Below, piece by piece: positions 17,300 to 25,296 of a DNA stretch of 37,730 bases. A program made the position numbers and the translations under genes. The stretch comes from Desulfobacteraceae bacterium (GTDB lineage Bacteria > Desulfobacterota > Desulfobacteria > Desulfobacterales > Desulfosarcinaceae). Every line of letters begins with the position of its first letter. The stretch's first letter is position 1. The DNA lies in NCBI GenBank assembly GCA_024230435.1, contig JAAERL010001226.1, forward strand, positions 1 to 37,730. The letters run 5' to 3'. The notes under the pieces were generated by a model. That model ran no database searches. It saw only the letters and a list, made by a program, of their open reading frames with translations, and had not been told where the DNA came from.

Positions 17300-18340
17300 A
17301 TGTACAATCCCGCCAGAAGACAACTTCTAAAGGCCGCCTGCCTGGGAGGCGCATCGATTTTGTTTGCCGGGCTTTACCCTCATAAGGCTTCGGCGTCGGC
17401 TATGGACATATATAAAGGTGTGACTTACCTGCCACCGGCTTACCGTGGCCTGCGTTATGGTATTGATGGTTTCATCGATACGCTTAAACAAAACATATTC
17501 GACGGCACGGAAATTCAGTTTTTCGACTCAGGCTCTTTGATGAAGGCCGATGCCCAGCTTCCCGCGCTTATGGAAGGCAACATTCAGTTCATGTTTCATG
17601 CCACCACCTATATCACCCGGAGTGTACCCATTGTTGGGGTCACAGGGCTGCCGGAAATCTGCGATCAGTTGTACAAACACGGTAACCGCCTGGCCATAAA
17701 ATCCCCCCTGTGGAGACTGATCAACGATCAACTCGCCAAAGACAATCTTTTTATGCTGACCGTGGGCGCCGGTCTGACCGAGTCCGAGTATATCTGGAGC
17801 CGTTACAAACAAATCAAAGAGTTAACCGATCTGAAAGGGATGCGTTGCCGGGTGGTCGGGTCTGAGGTGTCTCGATTGATTGAAAAGTTTGGGGGCAAGA
17901 CAACCCGGATTCCTTCGTCCCAGACCTACCTGGCCCTTCAACGCGGCACTGTGGATGCGGCTGTCCTGGCCATTAACACTGTTATTGCCCGCAATTTGCA
18001 GGAGCAGTTGCGTTTCTGCCTGAAACTGCCCGTCACCGGCGTGGGGGTGGCCGTATTTTTTAAAAAGGACTACTGGGACAGTATGCCTGCTTCCATCAAA
18101 GAGGCTTTTTGGAAGGCCGGTAAATGGTACGATACGCATATGTCGCGCACCGGTTATCAGCAGATCCCCCGCGAACAATATTGGCCGTTAATACAAAAGG
18201 CCGGTATCACAATTACAATTCCTACGGATCGGCAAAAGGCTGATTTTTTGCGCCAGGTCAAACCGATCTGGAACTGGTGGAAAGGCCAGGTCGGCGAAAC
18301 TTTGGGGGCAAAGGCCATTGCCCTGGCAAGAGGAATGTAA
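17300..18340 (+). CDS. Tat-exported TRAP-type (DctP family) solute-binding protein 2
   Basis: 346 aa, tandem paralog of the preceding gene with the same landmarks: a twin-arginine signal (ARRQLLK at 5-11), FFDSGSLMKADAQLPAL, LINDQLAKDNLFML, the LKGMRCRVV segment with the conserved Arg, LALQRGTVDA and a KKDYWDSMP stretch near the end. The start is the ATG at 17300, with TGGAGG 6 nt before it; a TTG two codons earlier is less likely. The gene begins 53 bp after its paralog and its stop overlaps the next start by one base (TAATG), so it is translationally coupled to the sensor kinase. This coupling is the best evidence that the binding protein works with the kinase. Confidence 0.9.
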   Translation: MYNPARRQLLKAACLGGASILFAGLYPHKASASAMDIYKGVTYLPPAYRGLRYGIDGFIDTLKQNIFDGTEIQFFDSGSLMKADAQLPALMEGNIQFMFHATTYITRSVPIVGVTGLPEICDQLYKHGNRLAIKSPLWRLINDQLAKDNLFMLTVGAGLTESEYIWSRYKQIKELTDLKGMRCRVVGSEVSRLIEKFGGKTTRIPSSQTYLALQRGTVDAAVLAINTVIARNLQEQLRFCLKLPVTGVGVAVFFKKDYWDSMPASIKEAFWKAGKWYDTHMSRTGYQQIPREQYWPLIQKAGITITIPTDRQKADFLRQVKPIWNWWKGQVGETLGAKAIALARGM

Positions 18341-21300
18341 TGACGATTTCGGGACAACGCTTTTTCAAAAGGTTTACGGCAAGCATACGAAATCGTTTGC
18401 TGATCGCTTTCGTGTCTCTCGTGGTTTTGTCTTCTGCGGTGATTACATTCAGCTCTATTGTTGTGGGCATGAAAAACGGGCGCGAACACGCTCTTGAGCA
18501 ATTCAGTGGCGTGGCCGCGCTTAAGGCGGCTCAACTCAGAATATGGTTGCGCAGCCTTCAGACCGATCTGCTGGCCCTGGCTAACGAGCAACACTACCGG
18601 CAACTGGCCCTTGCGCTGACGGTGAGTGCGGAGCCGTTGCAATTACAGCAAGAGTCCCGCTCACTGCTTGAGCGATTTTTGCAGGTTAAGGCGTTGTCCA
18701 ATCGTTTTGAAGAACTGTTTCTGATCACAGCCACCGGTAATGTGATCGTTTCCACCGATCCGGTGAAAGTCGGTGAACACCGCAGCCTGCAATCCTACTT
18801 TAAAGGCGGTTTGAAGCAAGCCGGAGTCTACATCCAATCCATCTCGTTTTCCTCAGCCTCGGAAAAGCTGAACAACGTAATCGCAGTGCACCCTGTGAAA
18901 GACAATATAGGCCGGTCTGCTGGCGTGATTTGCGGACAGGCCAATTTAGGCATGGTCAACAATATTATGGGGCAGCGTTCCGGGCTGGGCCACACAGGCG
19001 AAACCTACCTGGTCGGTAAAAACCACGTGCTCATGACCATTACACGATTTGCCGGCTATACACCCAATATGACGGCTATCTACGCGCCCGGCATCGTTGA
19101 GTCCTTTAAGCAGCGGGCAGATGTCCAGGGGTTGTACACCGATTACCGTGACGTACCGGTAATAGGGATCTATCATTGGATTCCGGAACTTGAATTGGTG
19201 CTGGCAAGCGAACAGGACCGCTCAGAGGCCTTTGCCCCCATATATTATGCACTGAAGCACAATATTAGTGCGGCCCTGTTCGCGGTTTTTCTTTCAGCGG
19301 CGGCGGCCCTGATGTTTACCCGAAGCATCAGCCGGCCGGTGGCTAATCTGTCCTTGACCGCCGACCGCATTGCCAAGGGGAACCTGAGCCTGAGAGCCGC
19401 TTCACGCGGACCCGAAGAGATTGCTTCATTGGCGCTGTCTTTCAATGCCATGACGGCAAACCTGGCGGACCGCCTGGAAACCGAACGATGGATTGCGCGC
19501 CTTTCGCGCAGATTCATCGGTCTGCCGGTCGCCGGGACAGGACCGGCCATTGAGCAGGCGCTTGACCAATTAGGTCAGTTCCGCCAGGTGGATCATTGTT
19601 ATGTGGTTTTGTTTTCACCGGATGGCGCCTCCATCACCGATATCCACAGGTGGCGCCGCAGCGGTGTTCCAGCCAGCGATGAAGTTTTCAGGCAGTTGCC
19701 GCTAAACGATTATCCCTGGTTTGCCGGCATGATTCAAAAAGGCGAGGTAGTACGCATAGACAGCATCACGGATCTGCCGCCCGAAGCAGAAAGCGACAGC
19801 CTTTTATGGAGCCGGGCTGCATTTCGTTCCTTTCTGTGTGTTCCCAAGGTTTATGATCAAAGCCTGAAAGGTTTCGTAGGCTTTGACACAGTAATTAAGC
19901 AAAGAACCTGGAGCGATGAAGAAGTCCACCTGTTGAGCCAGATAGGCGAGATTGTTTTTAATGCCCTGGCCAAACAGCGCACTGAAAATTACCTGCGCGA
20001 AAGTGAAAAACGTTTCCGCACAGTGGTTAACGCCAGCCAGGATGCCATGATCGTGCTTAACTGTGCAGGCGCCATCACCTTATTTAATCCCGCTGCCGAA
20101 AAAATTTTTCTTTCCACCCAGGACGCTATGCAGGGGCGGGCGGTCAGTGGCCTGTTTCCCGGAGAACACCGTAAGCTACTTAGTTGCTACCTGGAAGATT
20201 TCAAATCTGCCAAAGCAGCGCCGTCTTCGGGTCAAACCATCGAGCTGCAGGCCAAACGCGGTGACAACAGTTTATTTCCCGCCGAACTGAGCCTTTCCAC
20301 CGGCCGGCTTGGCGGCGAACCATTTTTTCTGGCCGTTCTGCGCGACATCACCGAGCGCAAGAATTCCGAGGAGAATATGCGCCGGCTGCAAAACCTGCTG
20401 CACAATATCATCAACTCTATGCCGTCGGTACTGGTTGGCGTTGATGAAGACTGCAAAGTCACCCAGTGGAATCGCCAGGCCGAAGATTTCACCGGTATAG
20501 CCGCAGCTATGGCTCACGGACGGCGTCTGGAACAAGTTCTTCCCCAACTGAGTTTAGAGATGGACAATGTGCGTGAGGCTATTGTGCAAAACCAGGTCAA
20601 GAAAAATACGAAAGTTTCTCTTCATTTTAACGAAAAGCGCGGCATTGCGGATATAACCATCTATCCACTCGCGGGCGACAGCGGCCGGGGTGCGGTAATC
20701 CGGGTAGATGATGTGACCGAGAACGTTTATATGGAAGAGTTGATGATCCAGTCGGAAAAAATGATGTCCATAGGTGGACTGGCCGCCGGAATGGCCCATG
20801 AAATCAACAACCCATTGGCCGGAATTATGCAGAGCGTCCAGGTGGTGAACCAAAGGCTCACCCAAAACCTGCCAGCTAATCTGCGAGTGGCCGAAGCCTG
20901 CGGTGTTACACTCGAAGCCCTCTCCGATTATATGAATAAGCGAAAGATACCGGATTTGATGAACTCGATAAGAACTTCAGGGCAAAGGGCGGCCAAGATC
21001 GTTTCAAACATGCTCAGTTTCGCACGCAAAAGCGATTCTTGCTTTGAAGATCATAACCTTGCTGAACTGGTGGATAATACCGTGGAGCTGGCGAGCAGTG
21101 ACTACGATCTGAAGAAAAAGCACGACTTTCGCCAAATACGGATCGAGCGCGATTATGATCCGGAATTGCCAAAGGTGCCCTGCGAAGGAACAAAAATCCA
21201 GCAGGTGATCTTCAATCTGCTTAAAAATGCAGCCGAAGCAATGGCGGTTACGCCCGGCTCCGTCATAGAACCGTGCATCCGTTTACGCATCAGCAGCCAG

Positions 21301-21588
21301 GCAGCAATGGCCTGCATTCAGGTCGAAGACAACGGTCCCGGTATGGAAGAAGCCGTGCGCAAGCGAGTGTTTGAACCGTTTTTTACCACTAAGTCCCTTG
21401 ACAAAGGCACCGGACTGGGTTTGTCGGTCTCATATTTTATCATCTGCGAAAATCATGGAGGCAAAATGACCGTGGAGCCCGCGCCTAACAGAGGAACGCG
21501 CTTTATTATCCATCTTCCCATGAAAAGGCCGCAAAAAGGCCACAATGACAGCAGCGCAGGTCACAAGAACCTTGGCGTTGATATGTAA
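18340..21588 (+). CDS. Membrane sensor histidine kinase: Cache-HAMP-GAF-PAS-PAS-HisKA-HATPase
   Basis: 1082 aa. TM1 is ~18-43, a periplasmic double-Cache-like sensor ~45-305 (including SGLGHTGETYLVGKN), TM2 ~308-327 and HAMP ~328-380. A GAF domain follows at ~385-545, then PAS domains at ~555-675 and ~685-800. The HisKA has phosphoacceptor His820 in GMAHEINNPLAG. The ATPase domain has its N box at LLKNAAEAM (~961-968), G1 at DNGPGM and G2 at TGLGLSV. It autophosphorylates and should pass phosphate to a receiver, most simply in the hybrid protein encoded 35 bp downstream. The ATG at 18340 is preceded by GAGGA and overlaps the stop of the TRAP protein gene. Its Cache domain could sense a ligand itself or contact the binding proteins. 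Confidence 0.93.
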   Translation: MTISGQRFFKRFTASIRNRLLIAFVSLVVLSSAVITFSSIVVGMKNGREHALEQFSGVAALKAAQLRIWLRSLQTDLLALANEQHYRQLALALTVSAEPLQLQQESRSLLERFLQVKALSNRFEELFLITATGNVIVSTDPVKVGEHRSLQSYFKGGLKQAGVYIQSISFSSASEKLNNVIAVHPVKDNIGRSAGVICGQANLGMVNNIMGQRSGLGHTGETYLVGKNHVLMTITRFAGYTPNMTAIYAPGIVESFKQRADVQGLYTDYRDVPVIGIYHWIPELELVLASEQDRSEAFAPIYYALKHNISAALFAVFLSAAAALMFTRSISRPVANLSLTADRIAKGNLSLRAASRGPEEIASLALSFNAMTANLADRLETERWIARLSRRFIGLPVAGTGPAIEQALDQLGQFRQVDHCYVVLFSPDGASITDIHRWRRSGVPASDEVFRQLPLNDYPWFAGMIQKGEVVRIDSITDLPPEAESDSLLWSRAAFRSFLCVPKVYDQSLKGFVGFDTVIKQRTWSDEEVHLLSQIGEIVFNALAKQRTENYLRESEKRFRTVVNASQDAMIVLNCAGAITLFNPAAEKIFLSTQDAMQGRAVSGLFPGEHRKLLSCYLEDFKSAKAAPSSGQTIELQAKRGDNSLFPAELSLSTGRLGGEPFFLAVLRDITERKNSEENMRRLQNLLHNIINSMPSVLVGVDEDCKVTQWNRQAEDFTGIAAAMAHGRRLEQVLPQLSLEMDNVREAIVQNQVKKNTKVSLHFNEKRGIADITIYPLAGDSGRGAVIRVDDVTENVYMEELMIQSEKMMSIGGLAAGMAHEINNPLAGIMQSVQVVNQRLTQNLPANLRVAEACGVTLEALSDYMNKRKIPDLMNSIRTSGQRAAKIVSNMLSFARKSDSCFEDHNLAELVDNTVELASSDYDLKKKHDFRQIRIERDYDPELPKVPCEGTKIQQVIFNLLKNAAEAMAVTPGSVIEPCIRLRISSQAAMACIQVEDNGPGMEEAVRKRVFEPFFTTKSLDKGTGLGLSVSYFIICENHGGKMTVEPAPNRGTRFIIHLPMKRPQKGHNDSSAGHKNLGVDM

Positions 21589-21623
21589 AGCGACTGTAAC
21601 AAGACTGTAAAGAGAGAATTACA

Positions 21624-23657
21624 ATGATACAGGACCCTTCCCAATACACTATTTTGATTGTTGAAGACGAAGAGCCCGTCCGGTTGAGCTTATCCTCATT
21701 TCTCCAGGATTATGAATTTCGCATCTTCGAAGCGGAAAACGGCATCGCGGGATTGGAGTTGTTTCGGAAGCAACAGCCCGATCTGGTCATGCTGGATCTG
21801 CGCATGCCCGGTATGGACGGCCTGAAACTGCTGTCGATCCTGAAGGCAGAGGCGCCTGACATGCCCGCCATCGTCGTATCCGGAACAGGCAAGATCGACG
21901 ATGCCATTGAAGCTTTGCGTCTGGGGGCATGGGACTATGTGCTTAAGCCTATCAGCGATCTGAAGATATTGCTGCACGCCATCGAAAAAGCTCTGGAACG
22001 GGCCAAGCTGCTGCAGGAGAACCGCAGTTACCAGGATAATCTTGAGCAACTTGTGCACAAGCGTACCATCGAACTTGAGAACCAGATCAATGAGCGTCTT
22101 ATGGCGGAAAAGGACTTGCAAAAGAGCGAGCAACGTTATCGCATCCTGATCGATACGGCCCGGGAAGGAGTTTGGGTGATCGATGAACAGGCATGCACTA
22201 CCTTTGTCAACAAACAGATGGCCGATATGCTGGGTTATCAAGTGGACCAGATGCTCGACAGGACCATATTGGATTTTGTTGATGAAACCAACAAGGTCCT
22301 GCTGCAGTCCAAACTTGCCCGTAGAAAAGAGGGGCACGGCGAGCAGTACGATATCGTGTTTCGCCATAAAAACGGGTCTGAGATCTATTGTATTGTCAAC
22401 GCCAACCCTCTTTTTGACGGCTCGGGCCATGTTGTGGGATCGTTCGGTATGATCACCAATGTTACCGAAAGAATGCGCCTGCAAAACCGGTTGCAGGAAT
22501 CCCAAAGAATTGAATCCATCGGTACCCTGGCCGGCGGCATCGCACACGACTTCAATAATATTCTTAGTAGCATTTTCGGCTATACCCGGCTTATGCAGTT
22601 TGATCTGCCTGAGGATTCCCCGTGCATTGAGTATTTGGAAAACATCTGGGCGGCAGCGGAAAGGGCCAAGAACCTGGTACATCAGATTTTGACTTTCAGC
22701 CGCCAAGCCGAAGAGGAGCGTATTTGCTTGTTGCTGGGCCCCATTGTCAAGGAAACGATAAAATTTCTCAGAGCCTCTATTCCCTCCACCATAGAGATCA
22801 GGGAGTCCATTAAGGAGTCTTCACTTAAGGTTCTGGCAGATTCCACCCAGATACACCAGGTGGTTATGAACCTGTGTACCAATGCAGCCCAGTCCATGGA
22901 GAACAAAGGCGGGGTTTTGGAAATCACATTAACTGACGCGGATACAAATGACTGCGGCAAGGACGCGGCCCTGGAAACCCTGACCGGGCCACATCTGCGC
23001 CTAACCGTTAATGATTCCGGCTGCGGCATTCCCCTCAAGATTATAGATCGGATTTTCGATCCTTTTTTTACCACCAAGAAGCCGGGCAAGGGCACAGGCA
23101 TGGGGCTTTCCGTGGTTCATGGTATCGTTAAAAGCCACGGCGGAATTATACGGGTTGAAAGTTCCGAGGGTAAAGGCAGCAAGTTTGAAGTCCTGCTGCC
23201 TGCCCACAATGTGGAGACGGTTGAACGCCAGGCCATGCAGGAACCCGTTCTGCCGAGCGGCAACGAAACCGTGCTGGTGGTGGATGATGAGACGGATATT
23301 GTGAATATCCTAATAAAGATACTCACTTACCTCGGTTACCAGGTTGAGGGCAAAACGGATAGCCGCGAAGCATTGGAACTGTTCCGCTCCCGGCCTTCGG
23401 ATTTCGACCTGGTGATTACCGATTTAACCATGCCGGATCTGACAGGCATACAGTTTGCGCAAAAATTATTGGAAATAAGGGCTGATCTCCCGGTTATTCT
23501 CTGCACGGGATACGACGATGGGATCACCCGGCAGCAAGCGCAGTCTACCGGCATCCGGGCCTTGCTGCTCAAACCGATGGATGCTGTCAGCCTTGCCCAA
23601 ACGGTGCGTACAACGCTTGATGCGGTACGGATGAAATTTGCTGACCGACAAGCTTAA
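21624..23657 (+). CDS. Hybrid cytoplasmic kinase: REC-PAS-HisKA-HATPase-REC
   Basis: 677 aa with no membrane segment. The N-terminal receiver (~8-125) has phosphoacceptor Asp58 in MLDLRMPGMDG and Lys108 in LKP. A coiled coil (~125-170) leads to a PAS domain (~170-285). The kinase core has His308 in GGIAHDFNN, NLCTNAAQSM, DSGCGIP and GTGMGLSV. The C-terminal receiver (~548-668) has Asp600 in ITDLTMPDLTG and Lys650. The layout suits a relay: the membrane kinase phosphorylates REC1, which tunes this kinase, which phosphorylates REC2. No HPt, DNA-binding or other output domain is present here, so the relay must end in a protein encoded elsewhere. GAGAG precedes the ATG. Confidence 0.93.
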   Translation: MIQDPSQYTILIVEDEEPVRLSLSSFLQDYEFRIFEAENGIAGLELFRKQQPDLVMLDLRMPGMDGLKLLSILKAEAPDMPAIVVSGTGKIDDAIEALRLGAWDYVLKPISDLKILLHAIEKALERAKLLQENRSYQDNLEQLVHKRTIELENQINERLMAEKDLQKSEQRYRILIDTAREGVWVIDEQACTTFVNKQMADMLGYQVDQMLDRTILDFVDETNKVLLQSKLARRKEGHGEQYDIVFRHKNGSEIYCIVNANPLFDGSGHVVGSFGMITNVTERMRLQNRLQESQRIESIGTLAGGIAHDFNNILSSIFGYTRLMQFDLPEDSPCIEYLENIWAAAERAKNLVHQILTFSRQAEEERICLLLGPIVKETIKFLRASIPSTIEIRESIKESSLKVLADSTQIHQVVMNLCTNAAQSMENKGGVLEITLTDADTNDCGKDAALETLTGPHLRLTVNDSGCGIPLKIIDRIFDPFFTTKKPGKGTGMGLSVVHGIVKSHGGIIRVESSEGKGSKFEVLLPAHNVETVERQAMQEPVLPSGNETVLVVDDETDIVNILIKILTYLGYQVEGKTDSREALELFRSRPSDFDLVITDLTMPDLTGIQFAQKLLEIRADLPVILCTGYDDGITRQQAQSTGIRALLLKPMDAVSLAQTVRTTLDAVRMKFADRQA

Positions 23658-23940
23658 ACGTAGCCTAATTCATTCGCCAATGCCCGAATTTCCGGCAATA
23701 ATTCTTTCCAATGATGTTCCAGATTGATGTTCCAGATTGATGTTCCAGGCTCTTATAAGATTCTGCGCGGGACGGATTGATGGACCGCAGCCGGCTTGAA
23801 GACCATATCTGGCAGGGGTCGATGACTTCCATTTTCATTTTCAATACTCAGCACTGAACAGATCTGTGTTAATTGTTGCTCGGGCGATTTGACTAGGTTT
23901 TGATAACTTGCCGGGCAAACCTGGCTTTCAGGCGCTTGTT
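23654..23940 (-). pseudogene. Sulfotransferase C-terminal remnant
   Basis: On the minus strand one frame reads YQNLVKSPEQQLTQICSVL, matching the YEDLVxDPExxLxxICxFL motif of sulfotransferases, and runs to ...VHQSVPRRIL-stop. A second frame then continues with RAWNINLEHHWKELLPEIRA and ends in LANELGYV-stop, like the usual sulfotransferase tail ending in LGY. The switch of frame, the missing 5'-PSB half and the 13-bp tandem repeats at 23713-23749 show it is broken. Its stop overlaps that of the convergent hybrid kinase gene. The family call rests on motifs only. Confidence 0.5.
23661..23793 (+). repeat. Right arm of the direct repeat, with a 13-bp tandem repeat
   Basis: Aligned in direct orientation with 14514-14622. 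Shared blocks include CCTAATT.ATTCGC.AATG, TTCCGGCAATAATT, CTTATAA.ATTCTGCGCGG and TGGACCGCAGCC. This arm is longer because GATGTTCCAGATT is repeated in tandem (2.8 copies, 23713-23749). The pair encloses the whole five-gene sensory cassette. Confidence 0.78.
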
Positions 23941-23947
23941 TTTTGAT

Positions 23948-24110
23948 TAAGGCGATTGGCGGAAAAGAATATACCATATTGGGCAGAATTTTTTTTCGTC
24001 TTCAAGGCATGCCAAAGTTTGCATACTTTACGTATTCGGGCTTTGGCATAACACAGAAGACGGGAAAAAAGACATGCAAGATGGTATATTATTTAACTGT
24101 AAATCGCCTA
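23948..24110 (+). repeat. Family A element, copy 3
   Basis: A complete copy of ~163 bp. TAAGGCGATTGGCGG...AATATACCATATTGGGC at the left is mirrored by ATGGTATATTATTTAACTG...AAATCGCCTA at the right; CGTCTTC.../...GAAGACGG and TGCCAAAG/CTTTGGCA pair inside. It lies between the sulfotransferase relic and the acetyltransferase gene and is the cleanest copy for defining the ends. Confidence 0.85.
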
Positions 24111-24227
24111 AAAGGTAACTGCTCCCCCTCTTTCGCGAAGGGCAGAAAGCAGTCACGCCATTTTCATAGGTTAATGGCAGTTCCGGCTGTTTCAGATCGC
24201 TGTCGTTATGCTACAAACCGAAAGGCT

Positions 24228-24674
24228 ATGAACAAAATACTATTTGAAATCCGAAGTACTAAAATAAGTGATGCCTCAGATATATCTGAATTATCAAAAC
24301 AGCTCGGTTATTCCACTTCCGAACTTGAAATTCAGAGACGTCTCAGTTTTATGCTAAAATCAACGGATCATGCTATTTATGTAGCCTTTGTACCAAATAG
24401 AAAGGTAGTTGGGTGGATTCACGTGCATGAATCTCAAACAGTCGAATCAGGATCATTTGCTGAAATAGGTGGGTTTGTGGTCTCAGAAAAATTCCGCAAA
24501 AATGGTATTGGTAAAAAACTCTTACATTCAGCAGAACAATGGACTATAAAAAATAACCTTATCAAGTTGAGAGTACGCAGCAAAATCGAAAGGGAAGATG
24601 CAAAAATTTTCTACTCAAACATGGGTTTCTCTGTATCAAAAAAACAAAGAGTATTTGACAAAATAATGAGTTAA
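24228..24674 (+). CDS. GNAT family N-acetyltransferase
   Basis: 148 aa. GNAT fold with motif A at ~79-102 (IGGFVVSEKFRKNGIGKKLL); the RKNGIGK loop binds the acetyl-CoA pyrophosphate. Motif B follows (LRVRS..REDAKIFYSNMGF), ending in a typical GF strand. It transfers an acetyl group from acetyl-CoA to an amine; the substrate cannot be told. The frame is open further upstream into the family A element, but the GNAT homology begins at the Met at 24228, so I start there; AAAGG is only 2 nt away and the ribosome-binding site is weak. It stands alone and is more A/T-rich than the cassette before it. Confidence 0.85.
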   Translation: MNKILFEIRSTKISDASDISELSKQLGYSTSELEIQRRLSFMLKSTDHAIYVAFVPNRKVVGWIHVHESQTVESGSFAEIGGFVVSEKFRKNGIGKKLLHSAEQWTIKNNLIKLRVRSKIEREDAKIFYSNMGFSVSKKQRVFDKIMS

Positions 24675-25296
24675 AAGCATAAACACGGTTTGCACTGGAT
24701 CGCTGATAGCCCGCCGCGTCCAAACAAGGCATCTTGTGCTAACTTTATGAATTTATATATAATATATTTTTAAAAAGATTACTTGATAATCAAATTATAG
24801 AATGTCCCTGAGTTCTTTATCCGAAACCTGCCTCCGGGCATAGTAATGAACCACTTTTCAAGACCTGCCGGCCGCTAAAGTCTCTTCCCAATAGGTATCA
24901 TTTGTTTTTTTGTAAGACGGACACCTTTTCGATAGTTTTTTTGATCAGTAACAAAATTGAGACAAACTCTTTATGATGTATTCAACGGTGTCCTCCTGAC
25001 TCCGGTACCACTAAACACTAGGCAGTTCGGCCCATTTCATATCAAACTGCTCATTAAAGAAGCAAAAAAGAGACAAAAAAGGGGGAGGCAAAAAGAAAAA
25101 GGGATAGGAGCGGGAAAAGGCAAACGCAATTTACTTTCGACCGGGTTTCTTCCTCTGCCATTTTTTGTTTAAAGACGGGTTTGATATTATGCAGGCTGAG
25201 GGTTACCTGCTTAAAATTTGGATGTTTTTGGTTAGTGTCTTCATCAAAATCAGTAATCCTTCACTTTACTATCTTATATAAGTTCTATTGGGCTGA
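24675..25296. other. Intergenic region without a recognisable gene
   Basis: About 620 bp. It contains CAACGGTGTCC at 24983-24993 (see the palindrome at 13896), TGTCCCTGAGTT at 24803-24814 (also at 28941-28952) and a purine-rich tract at about 25055-25125. Short open frames here look like nothing I know. It reads as decayed mobile DNA. Confidence 0.5.

Noticed and set aside
15012-18340. A complete TRAP or ABC sugar transporter
   Set aside because: No DctQ, DctM, ABC permease or ATPase gene is adjacent; kinase genes follow directly.
21696-22706. 336-codon minus-strand frame opposite the hybrid kinase
   Set aside because: The plus-strand frame has complete REC, PAS and kinase motifs; the antisense frame has none and is a by-product of codon bias.
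23943-24227. N-terminal extension of the acetyltransferase
   Set aside because: The upstream part of the frame is the family A element; GNAT homology begins at 24228.
24957-25172. 71-codon Lys/Arg-rich plus-strand frame
   Set aside because: The composition reflects a purine-rich tract; no start signal and no motif.
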